Source: Actinomadura sp. NBRC 104425 (GTDB lineage Bacteria; Actinomycetota; Actinomycetes; Streptosporangiales; Streptosporangiaceae). From it: a stretch of 64,000 bases of DNA. Position 1 is the stretch's first letter, and every line of letters starts with the position of its first letter. The notes beneath the pieces were generated by a model, which had not been told where the DNA came from, ran no database searches, and was given only the letters and a program-made list of their open reading frames with translations. The translations under genes were made by a program, and so were the position numbers. This document shows, piece by piece, positions 43,848-53,803 of the stretch. Location: positions 62,001-126,000 of the forward strand of contig NZ_BSTN01000015.1 in the NCBI RefSeq assembly GCF_030269545.1, given 5' to 3'.

Positions 43848-44591
43848 GTGCATATTCTGCTGCCGCCGTCGGAGCGCAAGGCGTCCGGCGGCGACGGTCC
43901 GCCGCTCGACCTGGCGGCGCTGAGCCTTCCCGAGCTCAACCCGACCCGCGCCAGGGTGCTGGACGCGCTGCGCCGGGCCTCCCGCCGCCGCGACGCGGCC
44001 GACGTCCTCGGGCTGCCCGCCGGGCAGGCGGAGGAGGCGCTCGCCCGCAACCGGGCCCTGGCCGAGGCGCCCACGCTGCCGGCCGCGCGCCTGTACACCG
44101 GCGTGCTCTACGACAACCTCGACCTGCCCTCCCTCGACCCCGACCTGGCCGCCGAGCGGATCATCGTGTTCTCCGGGCTCTGGGGGGCGCTGCGGCCGAC
44201 CGACCGCGTCCCGCCGTACCGGCTGGCGATGAACGCGTCCCTGCCGGGGATCGGCGGGGTGGCGGCCGCGTGGCGGCCCGCGCTGAAACAGGCGCTGCGG
44301 CTGGACGGGCTGATCGTCGACATGCGTTCGGGCCCGTACGCCGCCGCGTGGAAGGCGGGCCCCGGCCCCGCCGTGGCGGTGCGTGTCTTCCGCGAGCGGG
44401 TCGTGGACGGCGTGCCGAAACGCACCGTGGTGAGCCACATGGCCAAGGCGACCCGCGGCGCCCTCGCCCGCGACCTGATCGCGTCCGGAGCGGCGCCGCA
44501 GACCCCCGGCGAGCTGGCCAAGGCCGCCGCCGACCTCGGTCACACCGTCGAGCTGAACGGCACGAACCTCGACGTCATCCTGCATTCCTGA
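43848..44591 (+). CDS. yaaA: Peroxide stress protein YaaA family
   Basis: A 247-aa DUF328/YaaA protein. It starts MHILLPPSERK with the family P-P-S-E-K-type motif. Further core motifs are ARLYTGVLYDNLDLPSL, IVFSGLWGALRPTDRVPPYR, VDMRSGPYAAAW, and NGTNLDVILHS at the end. In E. coli, YaaA lowers free iron and protects DNA during peroxide stress; the fold binds DNA (family knowledge). The GTG at 43848 has GAGGAG 6 nt upstream; the frame is open to 43764, but that part is not conserved. It is convergent with rpoD. Confidence 0.87.
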   Translation: MHILLPPSERKASGGDGPPLDLAALSLPELNPTRARVLDALRRASRRRDAADVLGLPAGQAEEALARNRALAEAPTLPAARLYTGVLYDNLDLPSLDPDLAAERIIVFSGLWGALRPTDRVPPYRLAMNASLPGIGGVAAAWRPALKQALRLDGLIVDMRSGPYAAAWKAGPGPAVAVRVFRERVVDGVPKRTVVSHMAKATRGALARDLIASGAAPQTPGELAKAAADLGHTVELNGTNLDVILHS

Positions 44592-44720
44592 CGCCGCCCG
44601 CCCGCCTCGTGCCGCGTAAGGGCGGGGCATGCGGCGGCCGGGGACGCGGACGCCCGCCGCCTTCGCAGAGGAAGGGGCGGGCGCGCGCGAGAAGGTCCGG
44701 CCCGGGCCGGTCGCGTTCGT

Positions 44721-46391
<1,671 letters not shown>

Positions 46392-46650
46392 AAATACCTC
46401 TCGAACGAACGTGTGGGTTGGTTGACCCAAGTGCCCTGACGGGCTCGGCCTCACACGGGGTGGGACCACACACCGGGCGGGGCCACCCTGTGCGGGACCG
46501 CAGCGTACCCGCTCTTGCAAGGGTCAAGCATTCTGGCACGGCTGCGCATTCCGCTTCTGTGATGTCTGCCCGGTAACACACCACCTTAGAGGGCGCCGAG
46601 CGGTCCTTCGTACGGAGGCAGCCCGCTCAACGCGGCCCCAAGGGGCGTTC

Positions 46651-48903
46651 CTACCCGGTCTTGGGCGGGACGTGCAGGGCGAGTACGGTCACATCGTCCA
46701 CTTGCTCATACCCGGCAAGCATCCGATCGACCAGGAAGTCGACGAGTCTCTCGGGGTCTCCTACCACTTCAGGTGGGGCGTCCGACGCGGCCGCGACCAG
46801 TTCGTCCAGCCCGGCGTCCACCCCACGCCTACGGTTCTCCACAAGTCCATCGGAATAGAAGACCACAGTGTTGCCGGTCTCGATGGAAAAACTCGCCTGC
46901 TGCCGCTGCGACGGCCAGCCCAGCGGGGTCCCGGGCTCGCGGGAACTGAGCGCGGCGGCGCCGTCGCCGGAGATCAGCAGCAGCGGAGGGTGGCCCGCGT
47001 TGCTGAACGCGCCGCGGCCGGTCTCGGGGTCGATGACCGCGTAGGCGACGGTGGTGAACTGCTCCTCGTCCTCGGTGGCGCTGAAGAGCCGGTCCAGTCC
47101 GGCCAGCACGGCGGCGGGCCGGGGGTCGTTGAGGGCCAGTGCCCGCAGCGCGTTGCGGACGCGGCCCATTCCGGCCGCGGCGAGCACGCCCTTGCCCATG
47201 ACGTCGCCGACGGCCACGGCGAGCCGGTCGTCGGGCAGCCGGAACACGTCGTACCAGTCGCCGCCGACCTGCACGTGCCGGGTGGCGGGGTCGTAGCGGG
47301 CGGCCAGCTGCATGCCGGGCAGCCGCGGCAGGTCGCTGGGCAGCAGGCTGCGCTGCAGCTCCTCGGCGGTGCGGTGCTCGCGTTCGAACAGCAGCGCCCG
47401 CTCCACGGCCAGCGCGCACTGGCCGGCCAGGGCCTCCAGGAAGACCCGCTCCTCCTCGGTGATCTCGCGCGGCCGGGTGAAGGAGAACCGCAGCGCGCCG
47501 ATCGGCGCCCCGGCCGCCAGCAGCGGCAGGCCCACCCAGGCGCGTTCCTCGGTGTGCTGCAGGAACAGGCCCGCCTCGTCGCGGCCGAGCTGCAGCCGCA
47601 GGCTGTCGGGGTGCTCGGCCAAAAACGGGCGGCTCTCGCGCACCGCCACCGACATCACCGTCTGGTCGGAGACCTTGATCTCCTCGCGGACCGCGCGGCC
47701 CTCGCCGCCGCGGCCGTCGCCGGGCGGGGACACCACCGACAGCCGCAGCTTGTCGTCGTCCAGCAGCGCCACGGCCGAGTAGTCGGCGCCGATGGCCGAC
47801 CGGCCCACCTCGGTGATCACCTGGACCACCTGGCTGACGGTGAGCGCCTCGGCCAGCATCGAGGTGGCCTGCTGCAGCCGGGCGGTGCGCAGCGCGGCGG
47901 CCGACAGCTGCTCGGTGAGGCGGCCGCGCATCTCCTCGGCCTCGCGCTGGCCGGTGACGTCGGTGTTGGCGCCCACCCACTCGATCACCCGGTCGCCCCG
48001 CCAGATCGGCACGGCGCGCACGTCGAAGTGCCGGTAGGTGCCGGTCTTGGTGCGGATGCGGTAGGCGGTCTCGAAGACCCGGTTGTCGTCGACGCACTCG
48101 CGCCAGTGCGCCTCGATGCGGGCGCGGTCCTCGGGGTGCACGGCGGCCAGCCAGCCGCCCAGGGCGTAGTCCTCGGGGGTCTGGCCGGTGATGGCCCGCC
48201 ATTCGGGCGCGTCGTCGATCACGCCGCCCTCGGGCGCGGCGACCCACACGACCTGGGAGCTGGCCTCCACCAGGGAGCGGTAGCGCTGCTCCTTGCGGCG
48301 GATGACCTCCTCGGCGCGGCGCCGCTCGGTGACGTCCAGGGCGGTCAGCACGACCCCGAGCTGCTTGCCGTCGGCGCCGTGGGAGGGCAGCCAGGAGCAG
48401 GCCAGGATGCGCTCGTCGGCGCCGGGCCCGGGCACCGCGGCGGCCGGCGGGATCGTTCCGGCCGGGGGCATGGCGGGCGCGGGCACGGACGAGGCGCCCG
48501 CGTCCGGGGCGGCCTGCGGCGCCGTCACCGCCCCGGCGGCGGGCGGCGGGTCGTCGGAGCCGTTCGCGTCGTCCTCCTGCCGGGCCAGCCGGACGGTGAT
48601 GTCCTGCTCCGACAGCGGCCGGTCGTCGGCCAGCACGCGGCGCAGCGCGCGTTCGAACGCCCCGGCCACTTCGTCGGGCAGCACCTCGGCCGGGGTCTTG
48701 TCGTGCAGCCGGGACACCGGGACGCCGAGCATCCCGGCCAGGGCGTCGCTGGCGCGGCGGCAGCGCAGGTCGGTGTCGAAGAACGCGAACCCGGCGGGCG
48801 CCTCCCGCATCAACGTGGCGTACAGGGCGGAGTCGGACGCGTCCATGGGCTGGCCCTCCGGCCCGGAAAGCCGGGGATGCGGAACGGACGTATCGGTGCT
48901 CAT
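46651..48903 (-). CDS. PAS/GAF-containing PP2C (SpoIIE-type) protein phosphatase
   Basis: A 750-aa multidomain regulator. Order: PAS-like domain (~20-100), a Pro/Ala-rich linker (~110-165), a second PAS with PAC (~190-330; SQVVWVAAPEGG, YRIRTKTGTYRHFDVRAVPIW), a GAF domain (~350-510) and a SpoIIE/PP2C phosphatase (~530-745). Metal Asp residues are in VGGDWYDVF, AVGDVMGKGV and VDDVTVLAL. Such proteins dephosphorylate anti-sigma antagonists in stress-sigma pathways (family knowledge). No kinase or STAS partner is adjacent. The ATG at 48903 (MSTDTSVPH) has GGAGG 8 nt upstream. Confidence 0.88.
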   Translation of the reverse strand: MSTDTSVPHPRLSGPEGQPMDASDSALYATLMREAPAGFAFFDTDLRCRRASDALAGMLGVPVSRLHDKTPAEVLPDEVAGAFERALRRVLADDRPLSEQDITVRLARQEDDANGSDDPPPAAGAVTAPQAAPDAGASSVPAPAMPPAGTIPPAAAVPGPGADERILACSWLPSHGADGKQLGVVLTALDVTERRRAEEVIRRKEQRYRSLVEASSQVVWVAAPEGGVIDDAPEWRAITGQTPEDYALGGWLAAVHPEDRARIEAHWRECVDDNRVFETAYRIRTKTGTYRHFDVRAVPIWRGDRVIEWVGANTDVTGQREAEEMRGRLTEQLSAAALRTARLQQATSMLAEALTVSQVVQVITEVGRSAIGADYSAVALLDDDKLRLSVVSPPGDGRGGEGRAVREEIKVSDQTVMSVAVRESRPFLAEHPDSLRLQLGRDEAGLFLQHTEERAWVGLPLLAAGAPIGALRFSFTRPREITEEERVFLEALAGQCALAVERALLFEREHRTAEELQRSLLPSDLPRLPGMQLAARYDPATRHVQVGGDWYDVFRLPDDRLAVAVGDVMGKGVLAAAGMGRVRNALRALALNDPRPAAVLAGLDRLFSATEDEEQFTTVAYAVIDPETGRGAFSNAGHPPLLLISGDGAAALSSREPGTPLGWPSQRQQASFSIETGNTVVFYSDGLVENRRRGVDAGLDELVAAASDAPPEVVGDPERLVDFLVDRMLAGYEQVDDVTVLALHVPPKTG

Positions 48904-49358
48904 GGACAACACCTCCGCCCCAGAGGGTCCCGTACCGCGCGGCAATTCGTCATCACTATGCGTGAATGGGAGCAGGCTAGTGCTCCCGCCTCCATCACAA
49001 CACCGGTCGGAGTCAGGTATTCATCATCCCGATGGCGAGGCGCGGACGGAAGTCCCGGAGGACATCCCTGTCATACACCCGCCGCCGCAACCTCGGAAAT
49101 GTGCGCCGCCCGGGCGTGGCGACTTGCGGGGCGCCCCCGGATCGGCCGCACGGACGGTGAGTGCCGATGGTACGACGTCCAGGGCCCGCGGGGCGGTGAA
49201 GCCGCCTCTCTCGGCGAGTTGCGGTCGCGCCGTGCTCGTCTCGACGGTTCGTCCGTATCCCGCCCTCCCGGCGATGCAAAAAGAAGGCAAAGATTCGAGG
49301 CGCCGGGCGCGTCGCCGCGCCCCGGACACCCCCGGATCCCGGCCCCGGGGGCGGCCCG
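48904..49358. other. Intergenic region, small hairpin only
   Basis: A 455-bp gap between the phosphatase start and the HhH-GPD gene stop, both on the minus strand. It holds a hairpin GGGAGCA-N6-TGCTCCC (48968-48987). Otherwise only short unsupported frames are seen. It probably contains the phosphatase promoter near 48940-49020. Confidence 0.5.
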
Positions 49359-49934
49359 CTACTTCTTGGCCGCGGCCTTCATCTGCTGCTTGAACTCGCG
49401 GACCCTGGCCAGCGACTCGGGGCCGGTGATGTCGGCGACGGAACGGTAGGAGCCCTCCTCGCCGTACGCCCCGGCCGCCTCGCGCCAGCCCTCCGGGCGC
49501 ACGCCGAAGCGCTTGCCCAGCAGCGCAACGAAGATCTGCGCCTTCTGCTTGCCGTAGCCGGGCAGGGCGTTGAGACGCTGGAACAGCTCCTTGCCCGTGG
49601 CGGCGTCCCGCCAGATCGCCTCGGCGTCGCCGTCGTAGTGCTCCACCAGGTACCGGCACAGCTGCTGGATGCGCTTGGCCATCGAGCCCGGGTAGCGGTG
49701 CACGGCGGGCTTCTCCGACAGCAGCGCGGCGAAGCGCTCCGGGTCCCAGGCGGCGATCTCGTGCGCGTCCAGGTCGTCGGCGCCCATCCGGCGCGCGATC
49801 GTGTAGGGCCCGGAGAACGCCCACTCCATGGGGATCTGCTGGTCGAGCAGCATGCCCGTCAGCAGGGCCAGCGGGCTGCGTCCCAGCAGTTCGTCGGCCT
49901 CCGGCTGCTGGCTGAGGTGAACCTTGGTGGCCAT
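49359..49934 (-). CDS. HhH-GPD-type base-excision-repair-like protein
   Basis: A 191-aa helical protein with a helix-hairpin-helix, LNALPGYGKQKAQIFVALLG (~115-135), and an N-terminal ALLTGMLLDQQIPMEWAFSG that matches the HhH-GPD glycosylase fold. The catalytic Lys and downstream Asp region (VDTHV-type) of endonuclease III is not present, and no FeS cysteines exist. Glycosylase activity is therefore doubtful. Proteins of this subgroup are often labelled HesB-related FeS assembly factors in databases, without support. The C-terminus is Lys/Ala-rich. The start ATG is at 49934. Confidence 0.78.
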   Translation of the reverse strand: MATKVHLSQQPEADELLGRSPLALLTGMLLDQQIPMEWAFSGPYTIARRMGADDLDAHEIAAWDPERFAALLSEKPAVHRYPGSMAKRIQQLCRYLVEHYDGDAEAIWRDAATGKELFQRLNALPGYGKQKAQIFVALLGKRFGVRPEGWREAAGAYGEEGSYRSVADITGPESLARVREFKQQMKAAAKK

Positions 49935-50019
49935 GCGGCCAGCTTAGGACCCGGCGTCTGACGATTCCCTTACGACGGCACGTACAGCATGGTGGGACCG
50001 TGCGCCGGAGTGCTCGGAT

Positions 50020-50751
50020 GTGAAAGGCGTGGACGTGGACGATGACGTGGACGATGCGGAACCGCGGGGCGCGCCGGTGGGGCGGCGCGTCGTGCTCGGC
50101 ATGGTCGGGTTGGGAGCGGCAGGGGTCGCGGTGGGCGCGTCCGTCCAGGACCGCGTGAGCCGCACGCTGTCCCCGATCGGCGCCCCCATCCAGGACGTGC
50201 TGCCCGCCGCGGGCGGCTTCCGCTTCTACTCGGTGGTGGGCCAGGTGCCCCGGCGCGACGCCGACCGCCACCGGATCACGGTCGGCGGGCTGGTGGCGCG
50301 GCCCCGCTCGTTCGGTATGGCCGACCTCGCGGCGCTTCCGCAGACCCGGCTCACCCGTGACTTCCAGTGCGTGACGGGGTGGCGCGTGCAGGACGTGGCG
50401 TGGGCGGGGGTGGCGCTGCCCGACCTGCTCGACGCGGTCGGCGTGTCGTCCCGGGCCAGGGCCGTGCGGTTCGAGTCGTTCGACGGCGCCTACACCGAGT
50501 CGCTCACGCTGGAGCAGGCGCGGCGCCGGGACGTGCTGGTCGCCACCCAGATGCAGGGGGCGCCGGTCACGCACGACCACGGCGGGCCGACGCGCCTGCT
50601 GGTAACGCCGATGTACGGCTACAAGTCGCTGAAATGGCTGGGCGGCATAGAGGTCACCGACCGGGTGGTCCCGGGCTACTGGGAGCGCCGCGGGTACGAC
50701 GTGGACGCGTGGGTGGGCCGGTCGAACGGACGCGACGATGCGCCGACCTGA
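50020..50751 (+). CDS. Molybdopterin-dependent oxidoreductase (sulfite oxidase/MsrP-like)
   Basis: A 243-aa protein. An N-terminal Arg-Arg followed by a hydrophobic run (VGRRVVLGMVGLGAAGVAVGA) is a twin-arginine-like export signal or anchor. The molybdopterin domain shows the cofactor ligand Cys117 in DFQCVTGW and the HDHGGPTRLLVTPMYGYKSLKWL segment. It would oxidise sulfite or reduce S/N-oxides at the outer membrane face. The next gene, a b-type cytochrome, overlaps by 14 bp and is the likely electron partner, as in YedYZ/MsrPQ. The GTG at 50020 is chosen; GTGs at 50029 and 50035 are alternatives. Confidence 0.85.
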   Translation: MKGVDVDDDVDDAEPRGAPVGRRVVLGMVGLGAAGVAVGASVQDRVSRTLSPIGAPIQDVLPAAGGFRFYSVVGQVPRRDADRHRITVGGLVARPRSFGMADLAALPQTRLTRDFQCVTGWRVQDVAWAGVALPDLLDAVGVSSRARAVRFESFDGAYTESLTLEQARRRDVLVATQMQGAPVTHDHGGPTRLLVTPMYGYKSLKWLGGIEVTDRVVPGYWERRGYDVDAWVGRSNGRDDAPT

Positions 50752-51454
50752 TCCCGGACACCGCGATGACCGGCTGCCCCGGTTCACGCGGGCGGAGCGG
50801 TGGGTGCACCACACGACCGCGCTGCTGATGCTGGCCTGCCTGGCGACGGCCCTGCTGCTGTACGTGCCGGCGCTGTCGGCCGCCGTGGGCCGCCGCGACC
50901 TGATCAGGCCGCTGCACGTGTGGTGCGGGTTCGCGCTGCCCGTTCCGATGCTGCTCGGCCTGCTGTCGCGGGCGTTCCGCGCGGACCTGCGGCGGCTGAA
51001 CCGGTTCGGCCCGCACGACGGGGAGTGGCTGCGCCGCGCCGACCGGCGGGCGGTGATGCGCGTCGGCGGCCTGGACCGCGGGGTGGTGCCGGTGGGCAAG
51101 TTCAACGCCGGGCAGAAGCTGAACGCCGCGTTCACCGCGGGGGCGGTCCTGGTGATGCTGGGCACCGGCGCGATGCTGGCCTTCCCCGGGCCCTGGCCGG
51201 TCCACTGGCGGACCGGGGCGACCTTCGTCCACGACTGGCTGTTCCTGGTCGTCGCCCTGGTGACCGCGGGGCATCTCTGGTACGCGCTGCGCGATCGGGG
51301 GGCGCTCACCGGCATGCTCACCGGGCGCGTCGACCGGGCGTGGGCGGCGCGCCACCACCCCGCCTGGCTGGACGCGTTCGACGGCGCGCGCCGCACACCG
51401 CCCGCATCGCCCGAGGAGGAAGAGGAAAAGGACACGCCGGCGATACGCGAGTAA
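50738..51454 (+). CDS. Cytochrome b/b6-type membrane subunit
   Basis: A 238-aa membrane protein with four main hydrophobic segments: ~27-50, ~62-80, ~135-155 and ~165-185. Likely haem-ligand histidines lie in RWVHHTTALLML, IRPLHVWCGFA, TFVHDWLF and TAGHLWYAL. This is the formate-dehydrogenase-gamma/cytochrome b561 pattern that passes quinol electrons to a periplasmic oxidoreductase. It starts within the molybdopterin gene (14 bp overlap), so the two form one electron-transfer unit. The C-terminus is a Glu-rich cytoplasmic tail. Confidence 0.83.
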   Translation: MRRPDPGHRDDRLPRFTRAERWVHHTTALLMLACLATALLLYVPALSAAVGRRDLIRPLHVWCGFALPVPMLLGLLSRAFRADLRRLNRFGPHDGEWLRRADRRAVMRVGGLDRGVVPVGKFNAGQKLNAAFTAGAVLVMLGTGAMLAFPGPWPVHWRTGATFVHDWLFLVVALVTAGHLWYALRDRGALTGMLTGRVDRAWAARHHPAWLDAFDGARRTPPASPEEEEEKDTPAIRE

Positions 51455-51595
51455 AGCTTGCGTTTCCGGTATCGGCCGGGCCTTGACTCTCTCCACGGAG
51501 CGGCTGGAATGGGACCGAGGCGAGGCCGCTTCGGCTTCGCCTCGTCCGGCGGTCGCCCCGTACCGCCGGATCCCGGGCGCGGAGGGTGAGCCCTG

Positions 51596-51868
51596 ATGCC
51601 TCCTGCACTTGCCGGCCACCGGAGCCGGACCCGCGAGCTGCTGACGCGGCGGCTGGCGGCCGAGTTCACCGGGTTCAGCCCGGCCACCGTGGCGCGCTGC
51701 GTGGCCGACGTCCAGGCCTGCCTCACCCATCTCGGGCTCGACGCCACGCCCGAGCTCGTGGAGCGGATGGCCCGCGAGCACCTGGTCGGGATGGTCAAGT
51801 CCCGGCCGCCGTCCGGGCGCGGCGACACGCCGTCCGGCACCCGGCGCCCAAGGCTCGTGGACGGCTGA
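51596..51868 (+). CDS. Small three-helix protein
   Basis: A 90-aa protein of three predicted helices: RTRELLTRRLAAEF, SPATVARCVADVQACLTHLG and TPELVERMAREHLVGMV. The FTGFSPATVARCV turn matches the three-helix-bundle dimerisation domain found in many small actinobacterial proteins, as I recall it. The Arg-rich tail may be disordered. GGAGGGTGAG stands ~6 nt before the ATG at 51596. It is flanked by 141 and 147 bp of intergenic DNA and is probably monocistronic. Function unknown. Confidence 0.65.
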   Translation: MPPALAGHRSRTRELLTRRLAAEFTGFSPATVARCVADVQACLTHLGLDATPELVERMAREHLVGMVKSRPPSGRGDTPSGTRRPRLVDG

Positions 51869-52015
51869 ACCGCCCCGTCCGAACGGCGGTGTCCGGGGGC
51901 CCGGCAGGGGTTCGGGTGGCCGCGGCGGGCGGGCGCCCGTATTCCGGCACGTCCCTTTTCGGCAGACCCCTATGTCATGGGCGATGCGCGGCGCCGAATC
52001 TGAGAAGCTAGGGAC

Positions 52016-53653
52016 GTGAGTCCCCAGAGCAGCCGCCGTTCCTCCGGGGATCCAGCGCGCAACGGCCCGCAGCCTTCGGACGAGGTCTCCGCCATCTACG
52101 ACGGCATGCTCCGGCACGCCCGCGAACTGCTGGCGGTGCGCAGCCCGCTGGACGCCGAACTGATCGTCAGCGAGATCCTCGGCTCCTGGTGGGGGCACCG
52201 CGCCGAGGGCGGCGACGTCGAGCAGATCATCGGCGAGGGGCTGATCGACCACGCGGTCCGCGCGGGCACCCCGGCGGCGCTGGCACTGCTGACCGGTATG
52301 GCCTACCTGGGCACCACCCGGCAGGCGATCAAGGCGGAGCGCGGGGCCCTGGAGCTGATGGACCGCGGCGTGCCGCGCCCCGGCTGGGCCGACCGGGTGG
52401 GCATGGTGGCGCCCGAGGCGTGCTACGTGACCCGCGACGTGTACGGCGACCAGGACTCGGTGGTGTGCCTCTACACCTACGGCGGCGCGGAGCGGCACGC
52501 CCTGGTGGTGCTGGTCGACCGCACCAGGCCGGGCACGCTGCTGGCGTCCCCGTCCCATGGCGGCGCGCACGGCGGCCGGGCCGCCGGCGAAGGCGGCCGC
52601 GTGGCGGCGGCGGGGATGGTCCGCGACGCGTGGGTGTCGTCCCGGGTGGACCGGCTGCTGGAGCACTGCCGCCGGGAGGGCCGCGACAACCCGCTGGTGC
52701 GCTTCGAGGCGCTGGACCCGCGGCAGGCGCGGGCGATGCTGGACGCGGCGCTGCGGCTGACCGACGAGACCGACGACCCGCCGGTCGCCGAGGGCTTCGC
52801 CGCCTACCACGCGTTCGTGCGGGCCCGGGTGCGGGCGCTGCCGCCGGGCGGCCGGCTGCCGCAGCCGCCGGTCTACGGCAGCGACCTGCGCGCCAAGATC
52901 GGGGTGGAGTTCCTGGCGTCCGACGAGGCCGAGGAGCTGTCCGACCGGTCGGCCGCCCTGCGCTGCGTCGACCACATCATCGACTACGGCTGCACCCACG
53001 ACTTCGGCCGCCCGCTGCGGGTGAGTCCCGCCAAGTGCGAGCGGTTCCTGCTGGACTGGCTGCCGCGCAAGGTGCTGCTGTCGCCCAGCGAGCAGGAGGC
53101 GGTGCCGCACGTGCTGGCCGCGTGGGTGCGGTGGGCGGGCCGCCGCACCGGGCTGCCCGAGGAGGGCATCCGCGCCACGCTGGACGCGGTGTGGGACGCC
53201 ACCGCCAAGTTCACCGCGGCCTACCACGACCCGTCGGCGTTCGGGCTGGGCCGCGAGCTGGTCGACCGGCTGCTGCCGGACGGGGACATGGAGGCGCTGC
53301 CCCGGCGTGCGTTCGCGCTGCCGTTCCTGTCGGGCACGCACCGGCTGCCGGACCGCGTGATCGACCTGGCCTCCCTGGACCCGGCCGATCCGCACGACCG
53401 GCGCATCATGATCGAATTCGAGCATCCGGGGGCGGCGCCCGAGCATGTGGCGGCGCACGAGCGGCTGGCGGAGCGGCTGTGGGACGGCGATCCGCCGCAG
53501 CTGTGGGAGACGGCGCAGGCGCTGCTGGACGTGGGCTACGAACGGCACGCGATCCTGCACAAGCTGATCGACCTGCTGGACGTCTACCACGGCGACCCGC
53601 AGGGGCTGCGCCGCGCGCTGCGTGTGCTGCGTCACGAAGCACCGCCGGAGTGA
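52016..53653 (+). CDS. Uncharacterised 545-aa actinobacterial protein
   Basis: A soluble, largely helical protein without membrane segments. The N-terminus is disordered (Ser/Arg/Pro). Residues ~25-80 form helices (EVSAIYDGMLRHARELLAVR); ~120-200 are a beta-rich part (EACYVTRDVYGDQDSVVCLY, HALVVLVDRTRPG); ~330-400 hold FLLDWLPRKVLLSPSEQEAV and VLAAWVRWAGRRTGLPEEGI. The latter resembles a helical module I recall in proteins with pRiA4b ORF-3 or SEC-C domains. The C-terminus (ETAQALLDVGYERHAILHKL) also resembles the DUF1841 helical style. No catalytic motif is evident. The GTG at 52016 has only TAGGGAC upstream. Confidence 0.72.
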   Translation: MSPQSSRRSSGDPARNGPQPSDEVSAIYDGMLRHARELLAVRSPLDAELIVSEILGSWWGHRAEGGDVEQIIGEGLIDHAVRAGTPAALALLTGMAYLGTTRQAIKAERGALELMDRGVPRPGWADRVGMVAPEACYVTRDVYGDQDSVVCLYTYGGAERHALVVLVDRTRPGTLLASPSHGGAHGGRAAGEGGRVAAAGMVRDAWVSSRVDRLLEHCRREGRDNPLVRFEALDPRQARAMLDAALRLTDETDDPPVAEGFAAYHAFVRARVRALPPGGRLPQPPVYGSDLRAKIGVEFLASDEAEELSDRSAALRCVDHIIDYGCTHDFGRPLRVSPAKCERFLLDWLPRKVLLSPSEQEAVPHVLAAWVRWAGRRTGLPEEGIRATLDAVWDATAKFTAAYHDPSAFGLGRELVDRLLPDGDMEALPRRAFALPFLSGTHRLPDRVIDLASLDPADPHDRRIMIEFEHPGAAPEHVAAHERLAERLWDGDPPQLWETAQALLDVGYERHAILHKLIDLLDVYHGDPQGLRRALRVLRHEAPPE

Positions 53654-53803
53654 ACTCCCGGTTTGCCAGAGGCGTCCGGGACGACAATCATCGGGATCTC
53701 GGCATCGTCTCGGCCGGCGGTCCCGCGCAAGGATCGGCCGGGTCGGCCGGTGAGGGTCGGCGGGCCCGGGGGTCGCGTGCCCCGGCCGTAGGGAGTGATC
53801 TTG

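Noticed and set aside
46502..46527. Strong sigma-70 promoter for rpoD
   Set aside because: TTGACC and TACGCT are present but the 14-nt spacer is too short; kept only as a weak note. A sigma-R-type GGAAT-N18-GTT reading also failed at the GTT.
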